From Gemmatimonadota bacterium (GTDB lineage: Bacteria > Gemmatimonadota > Gemmatimonadetes > Gemmatimonadales > Gemmatimonadaceae): 64,000 nt of DNA. The first letter of the stretch is position 1. Each line of letters opens with the position of its first letter. The translations under genes were made by a program, and so were the position numbers. This document shows, piece by piece, positions 27,374-35,152 of the stretch. The stretch spans positions 496,001 to 560,000 of the forward strand of contig JADJAD010000001.1 in NCBI GenBank assembly GCA_016704465.1, given 5' to 3'. The notes under the pieces were generated by a model. It saw nothing but the letters and a program-made list of their open reading frames with translations. It did not search any database and had not been told where the DNA came from.

Positions 27374-28384
27374 ATGGCCTCCAGCCTTCCCCGCCGCCTG
27401 GCGATCGCTGCAGCTGCAATAGCCCTGATCGCGTGCGGGAGCGACGGCGCGAACGCGCCGATTCCTGTCACCCGCGAGTCACTCACCATCCAGCTTCCCG
27501 ACGGCGAGTGGTATCCGGGCGACGTGGTGACCCTGCGCGCCTTGGTGCGTGACGCAACCGGCGAGGTTGTTCCAGACGCTCCCGTGACCTGGAGCGTGAG
27601 CAGCGCCGCGCACGTGGAGCTCGCCTCCGACGGCGCGGCGACGCTCCTCAAGCCTGGTCGGGTCACCGTCACCGCGCGCCACGGCAGCGTCGCCGAGAGC
27701 GACGAGATCACCATTCGCCCGCTCTTCGTCAACCAGGTAACCGTCTCGCCGTCCGCACTACAGTTACGGGTAGGCGACGCGTCGCCGCTCGGCGTTCGCG
27801 TGAGCGGGGCCGGGGGGCGCGACGTGCCGGGGCGGGTCGTGACGCTGTCGTCCGACAACGCGACCATCGCGTTCATCGACGCTGCCGGGCGTGTGCATGC
27901 AGTGGCCCCGGGCGTCACGACCGTGCGCGCCAGAGCCGACGGCGTCACCGGGACAGCCCGGGTGGAGGTGGCACACGAACCGGCCGTCCGGTCGCTGTCC
28001 CGAGTCGATGGCAGCCGACTCCCGCTGCTGGTCGCCGCTGACACCGTGTCGTGGGACGGCGTGCGAGAGTATCACGAAGTCTTCATCGAAGGAGGCGAGC
28101 TGACGCTGTCCGGGGCGGGGACACCGCGCTACGCCATCGATATCCGCTACGCCGAGTACGTCGTGACGGGTCCGGCAGGGCAGCGCGATTATCGCCTGCT
28201 TCATCTGAGTCGAGAGGCCGACTTCGGGCTCGTGACACTCGACGCGCGCGGGGACTACCGCTTCACGTCGGAGTGGATCGCGCCCCTGCACCACACGGCC
28301 TCGGCCGTGAGCGGCGGGATCGAGGTCCGATTCCGGGTGCCCGGCGACGATACCTACCTCACGCTGCTCTACCGACGGGACTAG
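27374..28384 (+). CDS. Lipoprotein with bacterial Ig-like (BIG2-type) domains
   Basis: A 336-residue lipoprotein: MASSLPRRLAIAAAAIALIACGSDG with Cys21 as the lipobox Cys. Two tandem Ig-like beta-sandwich domains follow (about residues 30-115 and 118-210). The second has the typical BIG2 pattern, VTVSPSALQLRVGDASPLGVRV followed by GVTTVRARADG. A C-terminal beta domain has no clear match. Such proteins are exposed at the outer membrane and bind or space other surface parts. The start was set at 27374, where the lipoprotein signal begins; an earlier Met lacks it. Confidence 0.8.
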   Translation: MASSLPRRLAIAAAAIALIACGSDGANAPIPVTRESLTIQLPDGEWYPGDVVTLRALVRDATGEVVPDAPVTWSVSSAAHVELASDGAATLLKPGRVTVTARHGSVAESDEITIRPLFVNQVTVSPSALQLRVGDASPLGVRVSGAGGRDVPGRVVTLSSDNATIAFIDAAGRVHAVAPGVTTVRARADGVTGTARVEVAHEPAVRSLSRVDGSRLPLLVAADTVSWDGVREYHEVFIEGGELTLSGAGTPRYAIDIRYAEYVVTGPAGQRDYRLLHLSREADFGLVTLDARGDYRFTSEWIAPLHHTASAVSGGIEVRFRVPGDDTYLTLLYRRD

Positions 28385-28437
28385 CGGACAGGCCGGGCGC
28401 GCGGCACGACGCTATTCTCGCGGCGGACGCCGGCGCG

Positions 28438-28572
28438 TTGGCGACGATACACACCGTGATGTACGGCTCGGTCGCCCGTGCCTTTCCAACGGCAGGGACC
28501 TTTGGCTACGATTGCACCATCCATCCGGGAAAGAGCAGCGGCGAGACGGTACCGCCCTCGCACGTCTGCTGA
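28438..28572 (+). pseudogene. C-terminal remnant of a cupredoxin/plastocyanin-like gene
   Basis: The frame from 28438 reads GSVARAFPTAGTFGYDCTIHPG, matching the copper-binding end of plastocyanin/azurin-like domains (FPTAGTFxYxCxxHPGM), in which Cys, His and Met bind copper. The Met is replaced and the last strand is lost (KSSGETV). There is no N-terminal half or proper start, only an ATG at 28459 giving 37 codons. It is most likely the remains of a copper protein gene; it follows the Ig-like lipoprotein gene directly. Confidence 0.55.
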
Positions 28573-28614
28573 CCCGTCGCTGGTCCGTTTCCCATCGCGT
28601 TCGCCGGAGGACTC

Positions 28615-29160
28615 ATGCGCCGCCGTATCGCCGCGTTCACCAGACGCGCGCTGACTGGATCCTTACTCGTCGCGCTTGTCGCGATCATCGTCGCGTCGAT
28701 CACCGCCTTCGCTCCTGCGAGGCAGGCTCCTCTCTCGCCGCGCTTCAACCATGTCATGCTCTACGTGTCGAACCTCGAGACGTCCATCGCCTTCTACACG
28801 TCCGCCTTTGACCTGCAGGTGTCGCAGCGCATCGGCGAGATGACCGTGACTGGGCCAGACGGCACGCCAACGACGCGGCAGGTGAAGATGGCGCTGCTCA
28901 AGTTCCCGGGTCAGGACTTCGTCCTCGAACTCGCCGAGCGCTCGGTCGAGAACGGCGGCGCCTCGCCGCATCTCCAGCACCTGGGCGTGGACGTGCGCGA
29001 CATCGCCGCGGCGGCCGAGCGGTTGCAGAAGGCCGGGGGGCGCGACTTCTCCGGCATCCGCACGGTGCGCACCATGGGCACGGTTGCCAAGAACACCTTC
29101 TTCAAGGGCCCCGATGGCGAGTCCGTGGAGCTGATGGAGCTGGTGTCGGGGGAATTCTAG
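28615..29160 (+). CDS. Membrane-anchored or exported VOC-superfamily (glyoxalase-like) protein
   Basis: A 181-residue protein. A strong N-terminal hydrophobic segment (LTGSLLVALVAIIVASITAF) is followed by a vicinal-oxygen-chelate domain: FNHVMLYVSNLETSIAFYTSAF, DFVLELAE, HLGVDVRDI and the closing DPGxxVEL-like GPDGESVELME. It has the paired beta-alpha-beta-beta-beta modules of glyoxalase/bleomycin-resistance proteins. GGAGG precedes the ATG. Export of a VOC protein is uncommon. The substrate is unknown. Confidence 0.82.
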   Translation: MRRRIAAFTRRALTGSLLVALVAIIVASITAFAPARQAPLSPRFNHVMLYVSNLETSIAFYTSAFDLQVSQRIGEMTVTGPDGTPTTRQVKMALLKFPGQDFVLELAERSVENGGASPHLQHLGVDVRDIAAAAERLQKAGGRDFSGIRTVRTMGTVAKNTFFKGPDGESVELMELVSGEF

Positions 29161-29205
29161 CGGTCCGGATGCGACCGCGCGGCGGCCGCGATCGCAGCGC
29201 CGCGG

Positions 29206-29742
29206 CTACCGCCCCTTGGGCGTGTCGCCAAGGATCTTCGGCCACTTGCTGTCGGCCTTGGTGATGTTGCCGGGAATGTCCTTCAGCCAGGACTTCTGCA
29301 CGCTGGGGTTCTTGTTGAGGAACAGCTTGCCGTCCTCGATGCGCCAGGCCGAGGGATCGATGTCGTACTTCGCCCCCCCGGTCACGCCCATGGCGCAGTA
29401 GCCGCCGTACTGGGGGAGGTACCGCGCGGGCGCAGCGACAAAAACGTCGCGATGCGAGGCGCTGGCGAAACGGTACGTGGCGCCCTCGTGGGTGGCGGTG
29501 AAGGCGGCGTTCCCCAACTGCGGCTTGCTGTCCGTAAAATACGAGACCGGATCGTGGCCGTGGAGCGCGACGCCGGCATCGTCCACGTTGATGGCGAAGT
29601 GGCGCACCTGCGTCGCAGCGGACACCGACGACGTCGAACGTTGCGCGCCGGCCACGAGGGCGACGGTTGAGCCGACAAGGGCGAGGGCGAGCACCGCTTG
29701 AACGGTGCGGGTGGCCCGACGAGACGTGGGTGCGTGGCGCAT
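29206..29742 (-). CDS. Exported YHS-domain protein
   Basis: A 178-residue protein. The signal segment (VQAVLALALVGSTVALVAGA) is followed by a YHS-domain stretch: HDPVSYFTDSKPQLGNAAFTATHEGATYRFASASHRDVF, YGGYCAMG and ENPSVQ-like NKNPSVQ. YHS domains often bind metals and are found in copper and iron proteins. The mature protein has one Cys in GGYCAMG. The start at 29742 is the first Met before the signal peptide. It is a single gene; function unproven. Confidence 0.8.
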   Translation of the reverse strand: MRHAPTSRRATRTVQAVLALALVGSTVALVAGAQRSTSSVSAATQVRHFAINVDDAGVALHGHDPVSYFTDSKPQLGNAAFTATHEGATYRFASASHRDVFVAAPARYLPQYGGYCAMGVTGGAKYDIDPSAWRIEDGKLFLNKNPSVQKSWLKDIPGNITKADSKWPKILGDTPKGR

Positions 29743-29969
29743 GCTGACTCCGGTGCGGTGATCGGAAGTGGCGGTGGTTCGACCAGGGATCGACGGTGAC
29801 GCGGGGCCTATCCGCCGTCGGGGCACCCGGTTCCCGGAGCCCGAACCCTCGGCCGATTCTACCGTGGCACCCCTGCGCAGGAGTCCTCCGCTCCGGCGTT
29901 CGCCGTCCCGGGAGCGAGCGGAGGCGGATGCCGCGGTCACCCTCAACAAATCGACTGCCAGAGCCGATA

Positions 29970-30019
29970 TTGACAGTACATACCATGCGCACTACCGTTC
30001 AGTGCGTATAGAACGGAGG
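29970..30019 (+). promoter_or_regulatory. Putative operator dyad and ribosome site of the RES/Xre-like pair
   Basis: TTGACA at 29970 may be a -35 box. A dyad ATGCGCACT (29985-29993), 7-base spacer and AGTGCGTAT (30001-30009) matches at 8 of 9 positions and lies between it and the GGAGG ribosome site (30015-30019). Such dyads are typical antitoxin operators in autoregulated toxin-antitoxin operons. I cannot identify the -10 box with confidence. Confidence 0.55.
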
Positions 30020-30024
30020 CTGTG

Positions 30025-30741
30025 ATGACCGCGATATTCGACCAGACGCTCGGCACCATGGTTGCCGCGCCCGCCGGCGCGCGGGTCGCCCCGGAGGCTG
30101 AGGCCGTCGTCGCCCGCATGGCCCAGCTGGCGTTCGAGGTTGCCAGCTCGGCGGGAAGGGGCGAGCTGTTGCGCGCGCTGGCGACCGGGAGTTCGGTGGC
30201 GTTTCTGCGAGTGTTCGCGGAGCTACTAGTGTCGTCTACAGGGCCTAGTGCTGCCGCGATGGAGGCGCTACGTGGACAGCTTGCACTGGCGGAGTCGGTC
30301 GAACTGAGCGGCGGACTCTGGCGGGCCGATGAGGCACAAGCGGCGCTCGGCGTGTCCCGGGCGACGCTTCAATCATGGCGCGACGCCGGGCGCGTCATCG
30401 CCCTGCCGCAGGGCGATGGCTCTTATGCGTATCCCGTGGCGCAGTTCCTCCCGCCGGCCACCGACCTTGATCGGCCGCGCCCCGATCCGGCCATCGGCGA
30501 CGTGTTGCGAGCGGCGGGGACCGCAATCGGCGTGCACGAACTCTTCCTGCTGCTCGCGGCACCGCAACCTGCTCTGGCGACCGCTGGTGGGGGGGAGCGC
30601 ACGGGATTCGAGGCGCTGCGGGCGGGCGAAGGCGCGCTGGTGGAGGCGCTGGTCGCGCACGTGGTAACGCCGAGCGATGCGGGGGCGCCCGACAGCGGCG
30701 AGACGCCCTCTATCGGCCAGCCGGCCGCAGTCATTCATTAG
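30025..30741 (+). CDS. Xre/MbcA-like antitoxin (DUF2384-type) of a RES toxin system
   Basis: A 238-residue protein. A helical N-terminal region precedes a MerR-like helix-turn-helix (LWRADEAQAALGVSRATLQSWRDAGRV). The C-terminal part, FLLLAAPQPALA...RTGFEALRAGEGALVEAL, matches the DUF2384 toxin-binding domain (LxxPxxxLxGRTPLELLxxGE). ATG at 30025 is preferred over the GTG at 30022 because GGAGG lies five bases upstream. The likely toxin gene follows after 84 bp. By analogy with MbcA it neutralises the RES toxin and represses its own promoter. Confidence 0.72.
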   Translation: MTAIFDQTLGTMVAAPAGARVAPEAEAVVARMAQLAFEVASSAGRGELLRALATGSSVAFLRVFAELLVSSTGPSAAAMEALRGQLALAESVELSGGLWRADEAQAALGVSRATLQSWRDAGRVIALPQGDGSYAYPVAQFLPPATDLDRPRPDPAIGDVLRAAGTAIGVHELFLLLAAPQPALATAGGGERTGFEALRAGEGALVEALVAHVVTPSDAGAPDSGETPSIGQPAAVIH

Positions 30742-30825
30742 GATCGTGAGGGGCTCGGTCGAGTTCGCGCGCGGTCCATCCCGGTCTTCTGGCCGCGGCG
30801 CAGTGCTGGCAGGATCGGGGGCACC

Positions 30826-31485
30826 ATGACGATTGACTTCGGACCCTCGGCGGGGCTGCCGGCAGGCTTCGCCAGCTGGCGGTCCGGGTCAGCCCTGGTG
30901 CGCGGACACTCCCCGTCGAAGTCGGCGAACTGGTTCGGCCCCGCGCTGGGGGCGTTGGGGAGCAACCGCTTCGATCCGCCACGCCCGCGCACGCTGAACG
31001 ATCCCGGAGGGTGCTACCTGGCCGAGGGGATCATCGGCCTGCTGCACGAGCGCGTATTTCGGGGTGCCCTGCAGCCGCAGGTGTCGCGCACAACGCTGAG
31101 CGCGCACCACGCCGTGACCGAGGCGACCCTGTTGCGCGACGTGGTGCTCATCGACCTCGTCGTCGCGACCGCCGTGCACGGTCTGCAGTTGAGCGACATC
31201 ACCGCGCCGCCGTTGCTCGCCCCGCACGCGCCGTTGCGCTACCCGGCCACGCAGGGAATGGCTGGCGCGTGGGCGGCGACCAACGCCAGCGCGGGGTTCG
31301 CCGGGGTGCCCGGGGGGCGCGTGGACGGCATTCTGTACGTGTCGCGATTCGGTCCGGCGGAGCGGTGTGTGGTGCTCTGGGATCTGGCCCATGGTGCGCT
31401 GCGCTGGGGAAGCGCGCTGCCGCTTGGGGCGCATGGGGGGCTGAGGGCGGCGTGCGGAGCGCTGGGGGTGCGGGAGGTACCGTGA
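30826..31485 (+). CDS. RES-domain NAD-targeting toxin
   Basis: A 219-residue protein with the three hallmark residues of RES domains: Arg48 in SNRFDPP, Glu75 in GLLHERVF after YLA (Tyr64), and Ser173 in GILYVSRF, near the closing CVVLWD. RES toxins degrade NAD+ by phosphorolysis or related chemistry and stop growth unless bound by a DUF2384 antitoxin; the preceding gene encodes one. The ATG at 30826 follows a GGGGG run. The frame stays open further upstream but has no good start there. Confidence 0.85.
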   Translation: MTIDFGPSAGLPAGFASWRSGSALVRGHSPSKSANWFGPALGALGSNRFDPPRPRTLNDPGGCYLAEGIIGLLHERVFRGALQPQVSRTTLSAHHAVTEATLLRDVVLIDLVVATAVHGLQLSDITAPPLLAPHAPLRYPATQGMAGAWAATNASAGFAGVPGGRVDGILYVSRFGPAERCVVLWDLAHGALRWGSALPLGAHGGLRAACGALGVREVP

Positions 31486-31526
31486 CCGGGGAGAGACGTT
31501 CCGAATCGCGCACGGCGGGTCGTGAC

Positions 31527-32363
31527 CTATCGCCGTGCGCCCTCCACCTCCACCGCCCCCGTCATCACCGCGACCGCATCGCTCATGCTTACCTCGCGCG
31601 GATCCAGCACCGCCACCCGGCGCCCCAGCCGCGCCACGTGAATCCGGTCCGCCACCTCGAACACGTGGGGCATGTTGTGCGAGATCAAGACGACCGGCAG
31701 CCCACGATCACGCACGCGTCGGATGAGCGCGAGCACCATCCCGCCTTCCTTCACGCCTAACGCGGCGGTCGGCTCGTCCATGATCACCACGTGACGGGCA
31801 AAGGCCGCGCTGCGGGCCACCGCCACTCCCTGCCGCTGCCCCCCCGACAGCGTCTCGACCGCCTGCGTCATGGACCGCACGCCGATCTGCAGCTCGCGCA
31901 GGTGCTGCTCGGCCCCCTCGCGCATGCGCCGGTGGTCCAGCAGGCGAAAGACGCGCCCCAGCACCCCCGCACGGCGCAGCTCCCGCCCCAGGTACAGGTT
32001 CTCCGCGATCGACATGGCCGGGGCGACGGCGAGGTCCTGGTACACGGTCTCTATGCCGGCTCGGCGCGCGTCCATGGGGCTGCGAAAGTGCACCACGCGG
32101 CCGTCGAGACGGATCTCGCCCTCGTCGGGGATCAGCGCCCCCGACAGCGCCTTGATGAGCGTGGACTTCCCCGCCCCGTTGTCGCCGATCACGGCGAGGA
32201 TCTCGCCGGCGTGCAGGTCGAAGTCGGTGCCGTTTAGCGCGGTCACCTGGCCGTAACGCTTGACGAGCCCGCGCGCCTGCAGGACGGCGGGTCGCTCGCC
32301 ACCCGCCGTGGCCCTGGCGCGTGCATCCGGTGTCGCTTCCGACCGCTCGGGCGACGTGTCCAT
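31527..32363 (-). CDS. Sugar ABC transporter ATP-binding protein (FrcA/RbsA-like, single domain)
   Basis: A 278-residue ATPase with one ABC domain: Walker A GDNGAGKSTL, signature LSGGQRQ and Walker B VVIMDEPTAAL. Its single nucleotide-binding domain fits FrcA rather than RbsA, which has two. It is the last gene of a three-gene ABC operon (substrate-binding protein, permease, ATPase), and its start is three bases before the permease stop. It powers sugar import; which sugar is unknown. Confidence 0.93.
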   Translation of the reverse strand: MDTSPERSEATPDARARATAGGERPAVLQARGLVKRYGQVTALNGTDFDLHAGEILAVIGDNGAGKSTLIKALSGALIPDEGEIRLDGRVVHFRSPMDARRAGIETVYQDLAVAPAMSIAENLYLGRELRRAGVLGRVFRLLDHRRMREGAEQHLRELQIGVRSMTQAVETLSGGQRQGVAVARSAAFARHVVIMDEPTAALGVKEGGMVLALIRRVRDRGLPVVLISHNMPHVFEVADRIHVARLGRRVAVLDPREVSMSDAVAVMTGAVEVEGARR

Positions 32364-32365
32364 GC

Positions 32366-33370
32366 CTAACGCCCCTCCCGGCGTGAGAGCTGGTCGGTGG
32401 CCACGGCGAGGATCACCAGCACGCCGGTGACGAGCACCTGGTACACCGACGACACCCCCATGAGGGTGAGCCCGTTGCGGAAGACGCCGACGATCAGCGC
32501 CCCCACGAGCGAGCCGAGGAGGAGACCACGGCCACCAAACAACGACGTGCCGCCCAGCACCACGGCGGTGATGGCGTCGAGATTCTCGGTCTGCCCGGCG
32601 TTGGGGTCGCCGACGCCGGTGCGCGCCACCGAGAGCAGTGCGGCCACGCCGTAGAGGGCGCCGGCCAGTGTGTACACCGCGAGCAGGACGCGCGACGTGT
32701 CGATGCCGAGCAGGCGGGTGGCCTCGGGGTTGTTGCCAACGGCGTAGACGTGGCGCCCGGCGGCGGTCTGGCGCAGGATCACGGCAGCCAGCAGGTACAG
32801 GACGAGCATCAGCACCACGCCGTACACCACCCGGGTCCCTGCCACGGGGAAGGTGTTGCCGAGCGCCACCATGACCGGCGGGACCTCGGTGATGGTCTGC
32901 GCGTCGGAGTAGAGCTGGGTGGCGGCGAAGGCGATGTTCAGCGTGCCTAACGTGACGATGAAGGGCGGGAGCCTGATCCGCGTCACCAGCAGCCCGTTCA
33001 CCGCGCCGAACAGTGTCGTCACGCCGATGCCCGCCGCGATCGCTGCCGGGGCCGGAATCCCCATGGACGTGGCCAGCCGCGCCATCACCACTCCGCCCAG
33101 CGCCATCACCATCCCGCACGACAGGTCGATGCCCGCGGTCAGGATCACGAGCGTCTGCCCGATGGCAATCACCCCGACGACCATCACCTGCTGCAACACC
33201 AGGGCGAAATTCTCGCCGGTGAGGAAGCGCTCGTGCCGGGTCGCGAAGAACGCGCACGCCAGCAGCAACGCGACGAACGGCCCGAGCGTGCCGATGGACG
33301 GCAGACGCTCGCGCAGGGTCAGCCGTGCTGGCGGGTTCGGGGCGGGAGCCGAAGGAACGGCGGTGGCCAC
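32366..33370 (-). CDS. Sugar ABC transporter permease (RbsC/FrcC-like)
   Basis: A 334-residue inner-membrane protein with about eight to ten TM helices. IDLSCGMVMALGGVV and GRHVYAVGNNPEATRLLGID are RbsC-family motifs. The start is GTG at 33370, four bases after the substrate-binding-protein stop. The stop codon TAG is part of the octamer CGTTAGGC. Confidence 0.93.
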   Translation of the reverse strand: MATAVPSAPAPNPPARLTLRERLPSIGTLGPFVALLLACAFFATRHERFLTGENFALVLQQVMVVGVIAIGQTLVILTAGIDLSCGMVMALGGVVMARLATSMGIPAPAAIAAGIGVTTLFGAVNGLLVTRIRLPPFIVTLGTLNIAFAATQLYSDAQTITEVPPVMVALGNTFPVAGTRVVYGVVLMLVLYLLAAVILRQTAAGRHVYAVGNNPEATRLLGIDTSRVLLAVYTLAGALYGVAALLSVARTGVGDPNAGQTENLDAITAVVLGGTSLFGGRGLLLGSLVGALIVGVFRNGLTLMGVSSVYQVLVTGVLVILAVATDQLSRREGR

Positions 33371-33374
33371 GCCC

Positions 33375-34382
33375 CTACTTGTTCCCGAAGCACGACGCCA
33401 GGCCAGCCTGCACGTCGCGACTCTCGACCCCCTTCACCGACCGCGCGGCGATGAGGGCGACGCCGGTATCGGTGTAGCCGCTCGGCTTCTTCCCCGTCTT
33501 CACGAACGTCACCCCGGCCTGCACCCCTAACTCGGCCATGCGAACCGGATATTGCTGCGCGGTCGCCGCGATCGCCCCCGCCGCCACGTCGCGCACCCCC
33601 TGGCACCCGCCATCGACGGTCACGAGGATGACTGTCTTGTCCTTCCCGGCCACCTTGAGCGCACGTGCTGCGCCAGCGGCGCTCGGCTCGTTCACCGTGT
33701 ACACGACCGTGACGTCGGGAATCCGCTGCAGGCAGTTCTCCATCCCGGTCTGCCCCTTGGCCTGGTCGCCGTAGCTGTCGGCCATGCACACGACTTCGTC
33801 CGGCTTGCCGAGTGTGTTGGCGGTGGCAGCGGGTGCGACGAGCCCCATTCCGGCGAGGAAGCCGTTGTGGCGCTGCGCCCCGACCGGATGGCCGGGGAGG
33901 AGATCGAGGGTGACGATGCGCGCCGGACGTGCGCCGAGCGCCGCACGGGCGTATCGCCCGATCAGGATGCCGGCCTGGTAGTTGTCGGTGCCGAGGAAGG
34001 CATCGGTCGCATCCATGGGGTCGGTGGGCGAGTCGAGGGCGATCACGAGGACTCCCCTGGCCCGTGCCTTCCGGATGGACGGGACGATGGCCTTCGCGTC
34101 GCTGACGGTGATCAGGATGACCCGGGCGCCGGCGGCGACCATGTTCTCCATCGCCGTCACCTGACCGGCGTTGTCGCCGTCGCCCCGGCCAGAGCCGGTG
34201 AGGAGTCGAGCCCCGGCTACCTTCGCCGCCGCCTCTGCCCCCTCGCGCATCTTCACGAAGAACGGGTTGGTGGACGTCTTGGTGATGAGGCCGATGACGG
34301 GCACCTGGGCGCGGGCCGGCGCGGCAAGCGCCGACCCGAGGACGAGCACAGCAGAGAAGCACGACGAAAGCCGCAGGAGCAT
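33375..34382 (-). CDS. Sugar ABC transporter substrate-binding protein (FrcB/RbsB-like)
   Basis: A 335-residue periplasmic binding protein. The signal peptide (LVLGSALAAPARAQ) is followed by VPVIGLITKTSTNPFFVKMREGAE, DSPTD, an AGxLIGRYA region and the C-terminal VVYTVNEPSAAGA and LVTVDGG segments of the ribose/galactose-binding family. Cys residues near the C-terminus could form a disulfide. It is the first gene of the operon. A truncated second copy of its first 50 residues lies at 36355-36513. Confidence 0.93.
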   Translation of the reverse strand: MLLRLSSCFSAVLVLGSALAAPARAQVPVIGLITKTSTNPFFVKMREGAEAAAKVAGARLLTGSGRGDGDNAGQVTAMENMVAAGARVILITVSDAKAIVPSIRKARARGVLVIALDSPTDPMDATDAFLGTDNYQAGILIGRYARAALGARPARIVTLDLLPGHPVGAQRHNGFLAGMGLVAPAATANTLGKPDEVVCMADSYGDQAKGQTGMENCLQRIPDVTVVYTVNEPSAAGAARALKVAGKDKTVILVTVDGGCQGVRDVAAGAIAATAQQYPVRMAELGVQAGVTFVKTGKKPSGYTDTGVALIAARSVKGVESRDVQAGLASCFGNK

Positions 34383-34544
34383 GCGCTGGTCCTTGGGTGT
34401 GGGGTGACGTCCAACGTTACGACGGGATACCGCGAGGCGCGATGGGGCGACGAACGCCACCGATGGAGCAGCTCATCTGCGTGGTCGGGTCACATCACGC
34501 ACGGGCACTCTGGCGGCGCAGTCAGCGCGCGCACAGCGTTCGGC

Positions 34545-35039
34545 ATGCGAAACTCATCCCTCCTCCGGTCTACGCTTCTCGTGCTCGCCTCGGCGACGCT
34601 CGCCGCCGCCCCTGCCGCCTTGTCGCAGGGGAGTGCCTCGCATGCCCCGAATCCCCGGTTCGGTCGGTGGAAGCTCAAGTCCGACGCCCCCGCACCGGCC
34701 AGCAACATCATGACCTACTCCCCGCATGGCACGACGGGGATGCGGGTGCAGATCGAATCGGTGAATGCGAAGGGCGAGACCGCGCGCTGGGGCTATGTCA
34801 CCGAGTTCGACGGTCGCGACATGCCGGTCACGGGAAACGCCGGCCAGACGCATGCCTCCGTGCGTGTCCTCGACGACGCCGTGAACGAGATTATCAACTC
34901 GAAGGACGGGGTCGTCACCACGCGGCTGACCAACGTGCTGTCGCCGGATCACAACACGATCGCCGTGGTCTACATGCGCGATGACGGGAAGGGGAGGACG
35001 ATGGGCGTGTCGTTCGCGACGTACGAGCGGATGCCGTAG
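34545..35039 (+). CDS. Exported lipocalin-like protein of unknown function
   Basis: A 164-residue protein with a signal peptide (VLASATLAAAPAALS) and the mature start NPRFGRWKLKSD. Bacterial proteins with this FxGxWKLNxxKS start form a small family of beta-barrel exported proteins. The gene is divergent from the ABC operon, sharing its 162-bp promoter region. A frameshifted second copy lies at 36518-37044. The repeated pairing with the transporter suggests co-regulation, but the role is unknown. Confidence 0.72.
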   Translation: MRNSSLLRSTLLVLASATLAAAPAALSQGSASHAPNPRFGRWKLKSDAPAPASNIMTYSPHGTTGMRVQIESVNAKGETARWGYVTEFDGRDMPVTGNAGQTHASVRVLDDAVNEIINSKDGVVTTRLTNVLSPDHNTIAVVYMRDDGKGRTMGVSFATYERMP

Positions 35040-35152
35040 CGGGCGCCCTCAACCGGGGGTATTCGGGGAGCTTCACCCGGCCGCTGCGACTCGCTGCGGC
35101 TCGCTGCGCGTGGTGAACCCGGGAGGCGTGCGATGAGCTAGGTTACGCGGCC

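Noticed and set aside
31527..33257. A 576-codon frame joining permease and ATPase sequences
   Set aside because: Its first half reads the permease gene out of frame. Only the part from 32363 down to 31527 is the ATPase.
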